Origin: Myrica gale
Taxonomy: Eukaryota; Streptophyta; Magnoliopsida; Fagales; Myricaceae
Length of the DNA stretch: 64,000 bases
Assembly (NCBI GenBank): GCA_963930655.1
Contig: OZ005619.1
Coordinates: 5,872,501-5,936,500 of the forward strand
Direction of reading: 5' to 3'
The notes beneath the pieces were generated by a model that worked only from the letters and a program-made list of their open reading frames with translations, was not told where the DNA came from and searched no databases. Both the position numbers and the translations under genes were made by a program. Every line of letters begins with the position of its first letter. Positions within the stretch are counted from its first letter, which is position 1. Below, one piece after another: positions 12,480 through 24,528 of this stretch.

Positions 12480-12677
12480 GGGTATGTTTGAGGGTGAAAA
12501 TTTTGGATATTGGGGTTTGAGAAATATTATAAAGTAAAGAAATGTTATGGGAGTTGGTGAAAAAGTGAAGAGAGAAGATTTTTAATAAATATTATAATAA
12601 TAAAAAATTATGTGGTGAATTTTTTTAGTAGTAAACCTAAAATTTTGAGCCCAATTAATTGGGGCTCAAACATGCCC
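12480..12677. mobile_element. PIF/Harbinger (Tourist)-like miniature element, 198 bp
   Basis: The ends are gggtatgtttgagg and, inverted, gggcatgtttgagcc, and the flanks are TAA on both sides (12477-12479 and 12678-12680). A 3-bp TAA/TTA target duplication with GGGCATGTTTG-type ends is diagnostic of Tourist-like elements. It is nested inside the hAT at 8373-13038, so it inserted later. Confidence 0.8.
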
Positions 12678-13046
12678 TAAGTAAGGAGTAAAGGAGGACC
12701 GAGGGACTCGAGGGAGGGCCTGCCCGCCGGGGTGACACGGTGTGATTTCGAAGGGCCCAGGGGGCCCGGGGAAGCTGGGAAGGAGCTTGGACTCCTTGGA
12801 GCCTCAAAATTCACCGTTTCCACTTAGGACTTAGGAGTTAGGATTTTTATTTTTAATTTTTAAAGTTTTGTATTAATTTTTTTTAAAAAATATTATTAAT
12901 CCGGTCCGGTCCAGATCGGTTCTTAAAAATGTATGGGCCAGATATAACCGGTTTTCAAATCTGGTCCGGATCGGACCGGTTTTTTTTCTATTGAGACCTC
13001 AAATCCGGTCCTGTTCGGTCCGGTTCTATGTAGCCCTAGATGGATT

Positions 13047-13082
13047 TATGCCTTAATAATATACATCAACTAAATTATACCC
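13047..13082. mobile_element. Foldback element, right terminal piece
   Basis: The outer right arm of the foldback element at 7992-8372, separated from it by the hAT insertion. It mirrors the outer left arm: tatgccttaataat here versus attattaaaacgttt there, ending in a ccc that matches the left ggg. Confidence 0.5.
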
Positions 13083-13499
13083 TCAGTATCATCTGTTTAT
13101 TATATTAGGTAGTCTCTCCGTAAAAATTTGGCGTGACTAACTGACACTTGCTATAAATAGGACAATTGTCTAAAAACAAAAATTAGAACTTACCAGACAT
13201 TATAAATGTCACGTGGATAATATATTAATAATAAAATAAATTTGAAGAAGGATTAAACTTAAATAGAAAAAGAAAAAATAAAAAGGTAAAATTATAGAAT
13301 GAAAATATATGAAATGAACAAATATATATATATATATTGCAGGAAAACAAAACTAAATGTGCTCAAATAGAAACAAAAAAAAAATCTAAAAACTTATAAA
13401 AGTAAAATTTGAAAGAGAAAGGTTTCTCCTCCACACAGGAGGTGGCGGGATGACAGAACTATCCCCGCCTCCCAACCCTCCCACGACCATCCTTCCACC
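13083..13499. other. AT-rich spacer with a TA microsatellite
   Basis: Non-coding. A (TA)n run lies at about 13321-13338. The last 80 bases are C/G-rich and resume, after the next two elements, as a continuous repeat-like host sequence. Confidence 0.4.
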
Positions 13500-13507
13500 C
13501 GCAAGAG

Positions 13508-14538
13508 CAGGGGCGGCTCCAGCTATAGGCAGGGTAGGCGGTTGCCTAAGGCCCCAAAATAGGGAGGCCCCCAATTAAAAATTTTCTTTAATAGGTATAT
13601 TTAACAAGTATTTAATGATAAGGCCTCAAAAATTTAAAGTTAAAATTATTTGTATAGAATTTTAGTTAATTAGTTTTTATTCTATTAAATCTCCTTGATT
13701 GAAGTAACCATTAACTCTTCACCTTTTTATAAAATATCTTACATCTATAGCGTCTATCTATTTAAAAGATATTAATTGCAAATTGATTCAAGAAATTCAA
13801 TAAAATCAATATCCTATAAAATCGCCTTAAAATTGGGTTGACAATTGATTTGAGAAATCCTATAAAATCTCACACCTAATTCATTTAATTTTTTTTACCT
13901 TATTTGACAAACATGTTCAACCATCTTATTTTGTCTCCTCAATTATTGGTGCTTCCCAACTCTAATCTTTGGCATCAAGATCACTCATGGTCACTAAAGT
14001 CCAGATGCTATTATTCTAATTTTTTTATTAAGTAGTCTTATTTGTTGCAGTTATATAATTATTCGTATTTTTATTCTAAGTTTGTGTTTGTGATTAGTTT
14101 AGATTTCATTATCTGTTTAAATGTAATTTTGAAATACTATGTCTAATAGAAAACATGAATATGGTTAGAAAAGTTAAAAAAGAAACGAAAAATTGAAAAA
14201 CTGATTAATCTAAAAAAGAAGCACTTGATAAATTTGTAATTAATCAACCAAATAATACTTCAATTTGTAATCAAATATTAACAAATGAAAACTTCCTCCC
14301 TACAACACGGAAACCTTGGAAGAAACAAATAAAGACTCAGAAAAATATGAGATAAGTGAAAAAAGTACAAACAATGGTCAAATATAAAAAAATATGGTTA
14401 ATATTTATGATCCATGTAATTGGAAAAATATGTTTTAACTAATTTTTTTTATTTATAATTTATTTTTTAAATATATTATTTTATAAGGCCTCATTTTTAA
14501 GTTTCGCCTAAGGCCCCAATTACCTTAGAGCCGCCCTG
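13508..14538 (+). mobile_element. Non-autonomous hAT, 1,031 bp, perfect 8-bp target duplication
   Basis: The ends are caggggcggctcca and, inverted, cagggcggctcta. Both flanks are cgcaagag (13500-13507 and 14539-14546). Inside, at about 14140-14270, are scraps of the first part of a TTF-zinc-finger hAT transposase: SNRKHEYG, then lysine-rich text, then LDKFVINQ. Stops break it and no catalytic part is present, so this is an internally deleted derivative of an autonomous parent. Confidence 0.85.
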
Positions 14539-14797
14539 CGCAAGAGGGGTGTGTAGCGGGTGGAGATCGACCAAAAAGCTACCTATGGAGGGGGAGGGAT
14601 GCCCAAACCCCTAAAAAGTCAAAACCGGAATGGATCGTGGGCAGTGACGGAACCAGGACTAAAATTCAGGGGGGTCGAATTCTAAAGACGAAATGACAAG
14701 AATTTTTTTTTCTTTATAATGCTAAAAATTGTCTTACAATTACAATATCAAAAATTAAAGACTAAAAAATTAAAAATATTACAATACATGTAGCGTG

Positions 14798-16273
14798 CTA
14801 TGTATTGCGACTAAGAGGTGACAATTGCATCCTACGATTTTGCATCTTTTGAAAATGTTGCAAAACGACTTCGTTCTCAATATCCATAAAAACATCATGA
14901 TCGATGTACACTACCATGCAATCATTCATCCATTCATCTCTCATGCTATTACGCAAATCACTCTTGATAATGTTCATGGCAGAAAACGCTCTTTCAACGG
15001 TTGCAGTCGCAACTGGTAAGATCAATGCCAACTCAACAAGTCGATAAACTAATGGAAATAAATTATTCTTTTTGGTCTCAACCATCTTCATAGCAAGACT
15101 TCCAATATCTTGAAGCCCAGAAAATGCAACATTTCTTCTAACATCTCTAATATAAGTGTTAAGCTGATTTTTAAGTATCAACTTGTCATCTGCTCTGAAA
15201 TCTTCTGGATAAAGCTCAGCAAGACGTAGTAACTTAGCATGATCAAACGCTGAGAACGAGTTTTTTGGATCAAGACATGCTAAGCAAAGAAGTAACTCTG
15301 TATCTGCTTCTGTGAAGCGATTATCCAACTCTTGACTGATCAAATCAATAACCTGGCAAAACATTTCCACACGAAAAAAATGGAAATAAGTAATAGTTTG
15401 CCCTCCATGCCTCTTACGACTACGAGTTAGTACAACGTCTTCCATGTTAGGCACACTAACAGAATTATCCACACAAAAAATATTGACTTCTTCCAAAAAT
15501 ATATTCCATTCTCTTTCTCTAAATTCTTGCAACTGTTCCTTCACAACTTCAACCAAACCCATAGTATTAACTATGTCTCAATCCTTTCGTTGTAAGGCCT
15601 GTGACAGTTCGTTTGTAATTCTCATTATATTCTTCAATAAATGCATAGTGAATACAAACTCATAACTTAGCATCTTATCCATCAAACCCATAGCATTGGA
15701 CCTATTTTCGTGGTGAGTACCATCATTTTTTATGTGTTCAAGCACTTCCAATACTGATGACCACATAGTAAAGAGACGGATTATTGTAAGGTGGTACGAA
15801 CCCCAATGAGTGTCACCTGCATGTTGACCGAATACCTCATATGTCTTTTTTCAGTTACTAAATCCAACGGATGTAAACTTATCTCCCCCGGCCTGCCCTA
15901 CTCTACGTCGCCTAAACAGATAACACCATAGACAATATGCTTCATCCTTTGATACACTATATTCCAACCAATCGAAATCTTTAAACCATACCTCACTAAA
16001 ACTCCTCATTTCTTGTCCGTATTGCTTCTTGGGAAAATCATGGCCTAGCGGTTGAAAAGGGCCTTTAATCAAAAAATCCCTACGGACCTGATCTCTAATC
16101 CCAATATCATATTCTTCAATGGGTTTACGTAATCCTGGGTTAACAACAATATCATCTGGACTAAACGTAATGCGAGGTCTCTTTGAATTAATATCTGTTT
16201 CGGAACTAGTAGTCACGTTAGGAGTGTTAGACGACTCCACACTGCGTGGCGTTCTTGTGACAAACTTATCCAT
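14798..16273 (-). pseudogene. hAT transposase with TTF zinc finger and hAT dimerisation domain, core deleted
   Basis: The N-terminal frame (16273-15851) starts MDKFVTRTPRS and contains the TTF-type zinc finger context (FSEVWFKDFDWLEYS, then EAYCLWCYLF). The C-terminal frames (15766-15578 and 15562-14798) hold WSSVLEVLEHIKNDG and a well-preserved hAT dimerisation domain: LILPVATATVERAFSAMNII and SDLRNSMRDEWMNDCMVVYI. The join near 15845 passes directly from VGFSN to TYEVFGQHAGDTHWGS. In full-length relatives (zinc finger MYM-type 1-like, DUF4371) several hundred residues of RNase H-like core lie between those points, so the core is deleted and a stop separates the last two frames. Confidence 0.85.
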
Positions 16274-17491
16274 TATCTAAATAAAATAAAACAAAGTGAA
16301 TGTATCAATATATTATATTTCAGAGACCAAAAGCCATGTGAAGATGCAAATACATGTGGACATGCCATATCAGTAAAATCAAGTCATCATACAACAAATT
16401 TCTTACAGCAAAAATCAAGCTTTCATTGGATGATTGGAGATACCATACATATGACAGCAAAAATCAAGCTTTCAAAATCCCAAAGATTTAAATGATATTA
16501 GAGTATGAAAGAGTAACACCCACCGTACATATGACCAATAATTTAAATTAAATAACTCTTTTTTATGCAAGAAAAGAGTTACACAAACGGAGAGCAAAAT
16601 ACCAAGAATTTTTGTTTCTCGCACACAAAAGTTCTAAAACGGCAAGATCCTAGCAGTGCATAGAACTTCATTGAAGGGATTTTAAAGCATATTAGTATGT
16701 TCCCCACAAACAGGTATCTATTTCTCTGCTTGCATAGAATTTCAAGGCAATGTGGTAAGTGTCAAAATCAGGCAACTGATATCGAAATGAGCCAATGTGT
16801 GGAAGTCCAAAATGCTATGAAGTTGAGAGCAAAGGTCTAAAATCTTCAACAAATTGACGTTATGGTCTTGGAATGGAAAAAGACGCAGCAGGATAAATCA
16901 TGAGCCATAGAAACCAACACAAATTATCTTAACTTCCTTATGGAGATGACCCTGTACGGTTGTACTGGCTCATCATCACATAGGAGAAAACAGAACAAGA
17001 AGTCTCACAATCACATCCAGTAAGCAAGAGTTGCACATCTACGAAGGGTCTCAGGATGTCTTTAGGAAAAGACAAACCACCACTTCCAACAACGCACAAA
17101 ATTCAACAACATAAGAATATCCCAACACAGCAGCACTTCCAAGTTCCAACAACCCACAACATAACAACCCACAAAATTCAGACATCTCTATTCACAAAAT
17201 TCATAAAATCCCTAATTCACATATCTCTAATTTATAAACTTCATCAAATCTCTAATTCAAAAATTTAATTTGTAAAGATAATTAAATCATGGCTAAGTAT
17301 CCAGACGGACCAGACCTGCGACGGTGGCTGCCGGCTGGTGTGGTGGCGGCTGGTGTGGCCGTGGCTGAGTGAGAGAGTGAGAGGTGTGAGAAACCTGCAA
17401 AGAGAATGCTCGGTAACACGTTTCCGGTTTTTTTTTTAATTTAATTTTAATTTTTTTTTAAAAATTAATATTTTATATTTTTTAATTCTGC

Positions 17492-17521
17492 AGAGGGTGA
17501 AACGACGTCGTTTCACCCTCT
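17492..17521. repeat. Perfect 30-bp palindrome with ACGT core
   Basis: Perfectly self-complementary about the point between 17506 and 17507. The central 16 bases are GAAACGACGTCGTTTC. It lies in the leader of the hAT at 14642-17701, about 180 bp from its right end. It could form a cruciform, or serve as a dimeric binding site for bZIP-type factors that use ACGT cores. Confidence 0.8.
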
Positions 17522-17701
17522 TCTGTTTAAAAAAAATAAAACGGGCCTGGGCCAAGGGTATCGGGCCCAGGCTTTATGTTATAAAATAGGTATATAGTTG
17601 GCCTGGGCCTGAGCCTCAAAGGTATCGGGCCCAGGCCAACTTATTAAAAAAAAAAAAGTAATGTAATTTTTTTTTGTGGCATGAGGTTCCTTCTGCCACT
17701 G

Positions 17702-18326
17702 ATCGTGGGTGGGGATGGGCAGCCCCAAACGCAACAGATTAAAGTGGAGCACGAGAAATGAAAATTACTTTACAAATTAGTGTGAGATTGAAAGACTAAT
17801 AAAGTAATTAAGTATTATATTTAATTTTTAAATTATAAAAAAAGTTAATAGACAGTATTGAATACTAGGGAGGACTCAAACGAACGTAAATTCGTCTTTT
17901 CAAGTAAGAAAAATGTCACGTGTCGTTTAAGTGGTACAAAAACCTTTCGTTATAACAACTTCAGTAGGTTGAGAGATGAAATCGCAACGAAAAATATAAT
18001 TTATGGGAACAAATTGTAACGTGTTCGAATTATAGAGCATGTGAGATTGAGGTATAAGTTGTTAATGAGATTTTTGTAATTACCCGAAACAGAAAATAGA
18101 AGTTTGATAAATTGATAGCTCACGTAAAGGGGTGAGCGCGTCCCTACCCCACTTATTTTTATCTTTTCGAAAATCACTTGGATTTTTCCCACTAGTGGGT
18201 TGAGTCTTTTTGGAGGGAAAGTTCTCGCATGTGAAATCCGAACGACCAACCAGTTAATCGTTCTGTCTTTCTTTTGTCTCTTTGGGCCGAACAAGGGTGT
18301 GTGTGCATGCGTGGAAGTGAGGGAGA
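17702..18326 (+). promoter_or_regulatory. Upstream region of MIS12
   Basis: Spacer between the hAT and the MIS12 start codon, presumed to contain its promoter and 5' UTR. No confident TATA box was seen. The last 150 bases are more GC-rich and lead into the ATG at 18327. Confidence 0.4.
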
Positions 18327-21300
18327 ATGGAAAGCAGCGAAAGCGAAGCAATATTTGAGTCGCTGAATCTTAACCCCCAACTCTTCATCAACGAAACCCT
18401 GAACACCGTCGACGACCTGGTCGATGACGCTTTCCGTTTCTTTCAGGAGTATGCCCCTTGTCTTTCTGTGCAATTTTCTTTTCAATAAGTAATTGCTAGC
18501 ATAAATATGTTTTCCCTGGTGGCCCGCAGGCAAGCCTCGACCCTTTTCAATGCCCATGCCACCGATAGATCCGATGATCTATCCAAGGTACATTTTCCTT
18601 CTGTAGTTGCCCAATTTGTTTTCCTAAATGTTCTGCTAATTGGCATGTAACTTCTCATGTTTCACTACCACCATTATTGCCCTCTCTTTTCCACTTAGTT
18701 TCTTCTTCAATTTACTGTGTCAGTGTGTTACTGACATGATTGGTCAGATTTTTAAGCTCGTGCATCTGCAATTTAATTGAGAAACAATTTCTGCTTTTTG
18801 TACCGGGAACATTTGAAGTACTACTACCATAACTTCTAATGCTCAATGGCAACCGATAATGAAACTAAATTAAACGACTTGAATGTGACAAGGTGGTTGT
18901 TGTCTTGTGTAAAGTATGTCATGATTTGATCATTTGGATGTCTGTAGGGTATTGCTACGGTGCGCAGTGTGGCTCAGTCAGTTTTGGATAAGCGGATCTC
19001 TATGTGGGAGAAGTACTGTCTTCACCACTGTTTTGCACTTCCTCAAGGGTTTTCTTTACCCCAGTCTGTAAGTTCTGTCTTTTAATTGGTGCAGTTGGGT
19101 ATTCGTAAACCATAGCTCTTGCTGTGTTTTCATCCTTGGTATTTTAACTGCTGCAAGTTGCTAGCTTTTTCATAAGATGTTAGCTGATTGTGGGGTTGTA
19201 ACAACTCCATTTGGGCCTGTGACACGATATACTCATTCAACTTCTTCTCTTGGTAGATACATCTCTAGTTCTACTTGCATTCTATTTTCATTTTTTTCAC
19301 CCTTATTCTTACTATCAGGATGAATATATCCAGATAGCATGGGGTAACAAAATCCTGTTCTTGCTCTGAAAAAAGTATCATTGACTTACTATATTCTAAT
19401 AGCCATCAATCTATAGATATAAGTGATCTATGTCTAATATATTGCCCTACCGACATTGTCCTGCCCAGTGGATTAGGATGCCTCCATTCACACCCTCCCA
19501 ATCTGTGTAACACGGTTCCAAGGAAAAATGAGCGGCATTGCTAGCCTTTTGTATTGTCCCATGGTCAACCACCCCTAGTTGTTATTTATAACTCCTTTGT
19601 GAGATTCCCTAGTTCTCTTTTTTACCATTTGTTCGTGGTAGGTTGTCACATTTGTGCTAGAAGTATTGCCAAGATCGTTAATTGCCCGGATATGCCTTTT
19701 TAGAATTGTTACGTACTTCTAATTAAGGTGACTAGATAATTGGGACAAGTAGTAATCTTATGCTTTGTTTGGCTGGATTGATTCTCCAAAGCCAAACTTC
19801 TAATTAATTTTATGTTGAGTTGTTTGAATTGGATATAAAAAACACTGAAAATTCAATCAAAGGCAGGAATTGACAAAATGCATCATTTCACGTTTTTACT
19901 CTGTTGAAGTTTAGTAGATTGTTTTTCACAAGCACTTAAAACATTTATCAACTTTTGTGTGTTGATACTCTTTTCCAGTAGTTAATTTGTACCAACTGAT
20001 GTTCTTTATTGGTGTTTCTGGATGACTAGTGAACCATTTAACTTATGAGATTTTGTTGTTCGTGCGCTTGGATTATTGATCTAGATTTACTTGGCAGAAA
20101 AATTATGGGCACCGATCTCATGAAGGAGTTGGGAAATGTTGTAGGATGTAGAAGAATTGAAGATATTATGATAAAGTAAAGGTAGCCAACTAGCAAAATA
20201 GGCATAAATGAAATAAGGTGATTGTCAATTTGAATAGGTAAATGCTTTTGTCTGGTCCAGTCAATAAATAGTACAAATGAAGCTGAGCTAAAATGCAGAC
20301 AGGTGTAATTTCATGATATGTTTGTATAATAAAATGTTCTGGAACACATTGGTGTGCTATAAGTAACTTTTTTCAGTACACCGCGTCCATATCATATCTA
20401 TACCTTTTTCTGCTTTACTATTGATGCTGCTAGAATTGGTGGCTGGTAAAGGACTAACAAGACTCTTTGGTCCAGAACAAAGTCCCAATGTTCGAGATAG
20501 AGAGAGTGAGAGAAGTACCAGTGGTAGATTCTTAGGTGTTAGTAACTTATGTCACCCTTACTTGGCTTTCGTATAAGCTTCTGACTGAAGGGTATCCTAA
20601 TAATGGCTGCGATGAGTGGAAAGGGGCCATACTTGCATTCATGGGAGTAGAATGTGAATCCACCTTTTCTATTCGGCTTCCGTTCGTGGACTTTGTTAAC
20701 TTTCTAGTCAAATCAGTAGTGTCTTCTTAGGATCAACTCCTGCAGAGAATGTTGGTAGTCCAGTTGATATATGTGTCATCATACTTGAAAAATCTGAGAT
20801 TTCATAGTAAAATTGGGCATTCTGGTTTATAGAAGGCAAGCGTGTTACAGTGTGATTTTTTTTCCCTTCTCTTTCTCTAACTACTGTTCACCAAAATATT
20901 TATCCCTGTCATGGATAGTTGAGATCCAGCAAACTGTAATGCTTCAAGAAGCAAGGTCTTCTTCGTTCTTTAACCTTATCTTTTCAAAACCTAGTACTTT
21001 ACTCAAACTGTGAAGATGACCGTAGTTTAATCCATGAACTTAAAGTTTCCCCTTTCAGCCGTGAAGCCCATTGCAAAGCATGTAAACTTATTTTTCTAGT
21101 TCTGCCTACGTTCAAATATGTTCTATGAACTTGATGATGAAGACAATTGTACTTTCTTTGTGCTGTAATCATTTCTTCAAGTGTATAAATCAAACCTCTT
21201 CAAAATTTATGATAAATGTCTTCCTAGGATATTGAATCGTGTGGTGGCGGTTTGATGAGTCAAGAGGCCCTCTATGATCCAGATCTGGATGCACAATTGG

Positions 21301-22816
21301 AATCCTTGAGGAACAAGCTCACCGTGGTAATAATAATCATCACATTGCAAGTTTTTTTGCTATTCTATTTCATTTTTATATTCCGTAGATTTGTTTCCCA
21401 CCTGGTGCATATTTGATATATAGGTGGCAAGGGAATCTGCTGTGTTGAACCATGAGCTTCAAGCATTAGAAAAACAGCGTGCTTCTAGTAATCGTTGTGC
21501 TGGGTTTGTCAATGAAGCACTACAACTAATTGATCCAAACTCTGCGCATGACTTGTTCCAAGGTAATTAGATAATCCTTCCTAATCTATGTTCACTCCTT
21601 GAGGTTATTTTTTTCTTTGAAGCTCCTTAGATAAGCCTGACCAACAGTGTATGTTTTCTTCATAAGTAACATCAATGGAAAAATTTTCTGGTTTTGGTAA
21701 TTAACACGAATGAAACTAGGATTTAGTTTTTCATTGAATACCCCGAGTCTGCAATTGTTGTCTCCACATTCATGCACCTTTTGAAGTGAATTCCTTGCAC
21801 ATATTGGGACTTGATAATCAACCAGGAATCTCATGTACCATTACTCCGAGGGATCTGGAACGATTGGGAAGAAATTTCCCATCATATCCATGCTGGAACT
21901 ACCAGAGATTTTTCAACCCCTCTCTAGTACTGTGGGCCATACTTTTTATATTTTGTTAGTCTATTTTGAGCCATTTGATGATTTATATGGAAGTCCTAAT
22001 TACCAACCTACACGTGTGTAGAAATCATGTGCTGAAGTGCCATGGGGCACTGTTGCAGCTCCAATCCTTGTTCCCCTTTAAAAAAATGTTAGATTGATAT
22101 TAATCTAATACTCGTGAACCTTCAGCTAAAGGCAGGAGTACGTGGTTTAGCCTGTTAATCTCTTCATCATATTTACTGAACTCTAGTGGCTAGTTTACTC
22201 TGAAATATGGCACTTTATTGTGAGTCCCCTATTCTTGTTGCCTTGGGGTTTGGCACAGGTTATGAGGGGGTGGGTGAAGTTGGGCTAGAGCTTGGATCAG
22301 ATCTTACCTGGCCAGAAAATGCCTCTTTTTTCTGCACCATGTATGGATTGATCTGGCAAATATGCTATCTGTGCTGTTAACATTTCGATGGCTCTGGAAA
22401 TGATATAGGTTTTAATTTTTTTTAGTTAATTTCTTGTTAAAGTCTTGGTTGACAAGTGTTAAATTGCTGGAAGTTTTTTAAAACAAACGTCTTATAGATT
22501 ATTCCTTCCAACAGAGTTGATGAGAACTGCATCAGAACTCCGTACAAAAATGGTAAAGTTGAAGACGGAAAAGTCTGTAGGGACTGAAGATACTAAAGCG
22601 GAGAGGACTTACAACCCAAACAGAGATTTCTCTCTCGTAGACAGCAAGGGTACCAATTTATCAAGTTAATGTTATTTCAGTCCTGCAATGATTATCAACT
22701 CTACCAATTCAAATTTTTATTTTTTTTTTGCAGAGAAACACTTCTCTTTCGCAGGCTTAACTAATGCAAAGTTGGCTGAACTTCAAGAATTTTTAGCCGA
22801 CTTGAAGACCGAGTGA
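18327..22816 (+). CDS. MIS12: Kinetochore protein MIS12 homologue, seven exons
   Basis: MIS12 is a subunit of the kinetochore MIS12/MIND complex that joins centromeric chromatin to the microtubule-binding NDC80 complex in mitosis. Exons: 18327-18448, 18530-18587, 18948-19067, 21228-21326, 21424-21562, 22515-22649 and 22734-22816. They sum to 756 bp, or 251 residues, with GT-AG borders and consistent phase; the Arabidopsis protein is similar in size. The N-terminus carries the family signature (FESLNLNPQLFINETLNTVD, then DLVDDAFRFF). Exon 3 has VLDKRISMWEKYCLHHCFAL, exon 4 LDAQLESLRNKLTV, and the C-terminus FSFAGLTNAKLAELQEFLAD. Exons 4-6 look coiled-coil rich. The ATG at 18327 is the first in frame and matches the family start. 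Intron 3 is unusually long (2,160 bp) but shows no clear transposon. No damage was seen, so the gene is probably functional. Confidence 0.93.
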
Positions 22817-23329
22817 ACATTTCCGTGTTCCATCAGTCTTGGATTTCAGAAGTCACTGATGGTTGTAGGTTAACTGTTTGGTACTATGTCTCTCCGGTGT
22901 GTGTTGATGTTATCGGCTTTGTGATAGTTCTACTTAAATCAATATGGTTTTGAATGTATTACCTATGACATTATGGTATATAATATGCATTTTTTTTTTC
23001 TGATTGGTAATGATGAAGCAATCTTCAGACGAGGAATGATTGAAGAAGCCTCCAAAGAATTACCAAATCGTCTTACACTCTGCCTCACAGTAATTGCTTC
23101 ATGTATATATGGTGCCCAAAGCCAAGGTTTGTGTACGCTGTTCCCATGGATGCTGCTGCTTAAGAAGTGTCTCCCAATGGGTCCTCATGAAACTTCAACA
23201 GTGTTCTCACGATCTTGCTTATAACAGAAGAACGACATGCCCATTTGGTAACATGTCAATAAAATAAGGACAACAGGAAATTTGATCTTATTTATTTAGA
23301 GCAATACTACTTTTATTTCTTTGACAGGA
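22817..23329. other. MIS12 3' UTR and spacer
   Basis: The first 150 bases are the likely 3' untranslated region of MIS12. The remainder is spacer with no recognised gene or repeat ends. Confidence 0.4.
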
Positions 23330-23860
23330 GCATAAACAGAAATCAAAGCTGTGGGACTCTATGGCCTCACAGATAGGGAGCCTACATATAATCCTTCTAA
23401 ACCAAATTCCTCAGCAAGAGATACCACTTGCAGAAAGAATACGAGGACAGTAGGAATTTTATTCTTATTTCTATTTAGAGCACTGCTCTTTGTTTAGTTT
23501 ATTTTATAGGATTAGCAACAGAAATTTCTGTGGTAGAACTCTTAAGGCCTCACAATAGCAGCATAAGAAGCAAATAGGGAGCCCACGTATAATGATCCAT
23601 TAAACTCATGAACTTCGCTTGCTTCCTCTAAACCATATTCGTCACAAAGAGATACCACTTGCAGAATTGCTGCCTCGTTAAATCTTATTCCTTGAGGCAA
23701 CAGAGAAGGTAGTGTTCACTGCAACCCAAAACTCACCCTTTGAATTCCTCTTAATGTTATCCGGTGCTCCTTGAAGTTCCAAGAAAATCTCCGATGTGTT
23801 AGCTTTTGGACCTTTTAGCCAAACCCTTTGGATTCTGGTTTCTCTTTTGAACATGATATT
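23330..23860 (-). pseudogene. Strictosidine synthase-like gene, broken C-terminal fragment
   Basis: Minus-strand translation from about 23860 gives RVWLKGPKANTSEIFLELQG, then PDNIKRNSKGEFWVAVNTT. This is the conserved strand-loop of strictosidine synthase-like six-bladed propeller proteins (WLKGPKAG...PDNIRRN..GEFWVA). After a gap and stops it continues with EEASEVHEFNGSLYVGSLFA near 23540-23690, the usual last blade. A shortened second copy of that last segment lies at 23330-23440, a local duplication. The N-terminal three quarters of the gene are absent. At about 23850 the fragment joins directly to the kinase-exon repeat. Confidence 0.75.
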
Positions 23861-23990
23861 GTTAACAGCTAGAACAATAACATGAAAAATATTCTTGGGA
23901 CTTGCTTGAAAATTCAAAATACCAGTGTGACCAATAGAGTCATTAAGCTTAGTTATTTTGATACTGGTATATATCATAATTAGGTTGTAG

Positions 23991-24528
23991 TGGTTACGTG
24001 TCTTTGGAGTATGCAATGCACAAACTATTTTTCGTGAAGTCTGATGTGTTTAGTTTTCCTGTACTATTTCTTCAGATTGTAAGTGGCAAGAAAAACAATT
24101 CCCATCAAGCAGAACATCATGGGGACCTCTTAAGCTATATGAGAATGGATAGAATTGTTGCAATGTTGTATTACTTTTGTGAATGCTTGAATGAAACCCA
24201 CTTACTGTAGGATTTGAGACAATGGAGTCTGGGAATACAACTAGAATTGTTGGATCCAACTATTGTTGATCATTCATTTGCAGAAAATAAAGTGATTTGA
24301 TGGATCCATATGGGCTTATTGTGTGTAAATGAATATCTAGAAGATGAACCTTCAATGTCAACAATTGTTCCCACGCTTAAAGGTCATCCAAACCTCTAGT
24401 TACTGGACCCAACATTTTGGCTTTAAAGTAGAGGAAAGATCAAGCGTATGCCATCAGGGACGCCGGCGCATGACAACTTGCCATGGTCTATCAATGAAGT
24501 ATCAATATCTCAACTACGCCCTCGTTAG
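23991..24528 (+). pseudogene. CRK-type receptor kinase terminal exons, array copy 1
   Basis: This copy holds the last two exons of a cysteine-rich receptor-like kinase (DUF26 family). The first is kinase subdomains VIII-IX ([18 protein letters not shown], then [11 protein letters not shown]). The second begins after the ag at about 24209 with RQWSLGIQLELLDPTI and ends in the CRK tail INEVSISQLRPR. The donor that reads gtgagt in copies 4 and 5 is atgaga here, and stops interrupt exon 2. It cannot make a kinase because the ATP-binding and catalytic-loop exons are absent. Confidence 0.8.

Larger units (their letters stand above)
8373..13038 (-). mobile_element. hAT transposon with 8-bp target duplication, 4,666 bp
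   Basis: The left end reads tggggttgcacggac and the right end, reverse-complemented, tagggctacatagaac, a typical hAT end pair with GGTCCGGTCC-type subterminal repeats (12901-13030). The flanks are gatgcatt (8365-8372) and gatggatt (13039-13046), an 8-bp target duplication differing at one base. The element carries a minus-strand RICESLEEPER-type transposase (9095-11120), a nested miniature element (12480-12677) and a GC-rich leader at about 12180-12420. It is inactive because the transposase is broken. Confidence 0.85.
14642..17701 (-). mobile_element. hAT (TTF/DUF4371 lineage), 3,060 bp, perfect 8-bp target duplication
   Basis: The ends are cagtgacggaacc and, inverted, cagtggcagaaggaacc. 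Both flanks are atcgtggg (14634-14641 and 17702-17709). A minus-strand transposase remnant fills 14798-16273. The 1.4 kb between it and the right end is non-coding leader with a 30-bp palindrome and two GC-rich inverted segments (17535-17640, ggcccaggc repeats). Confidence 0.88.
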
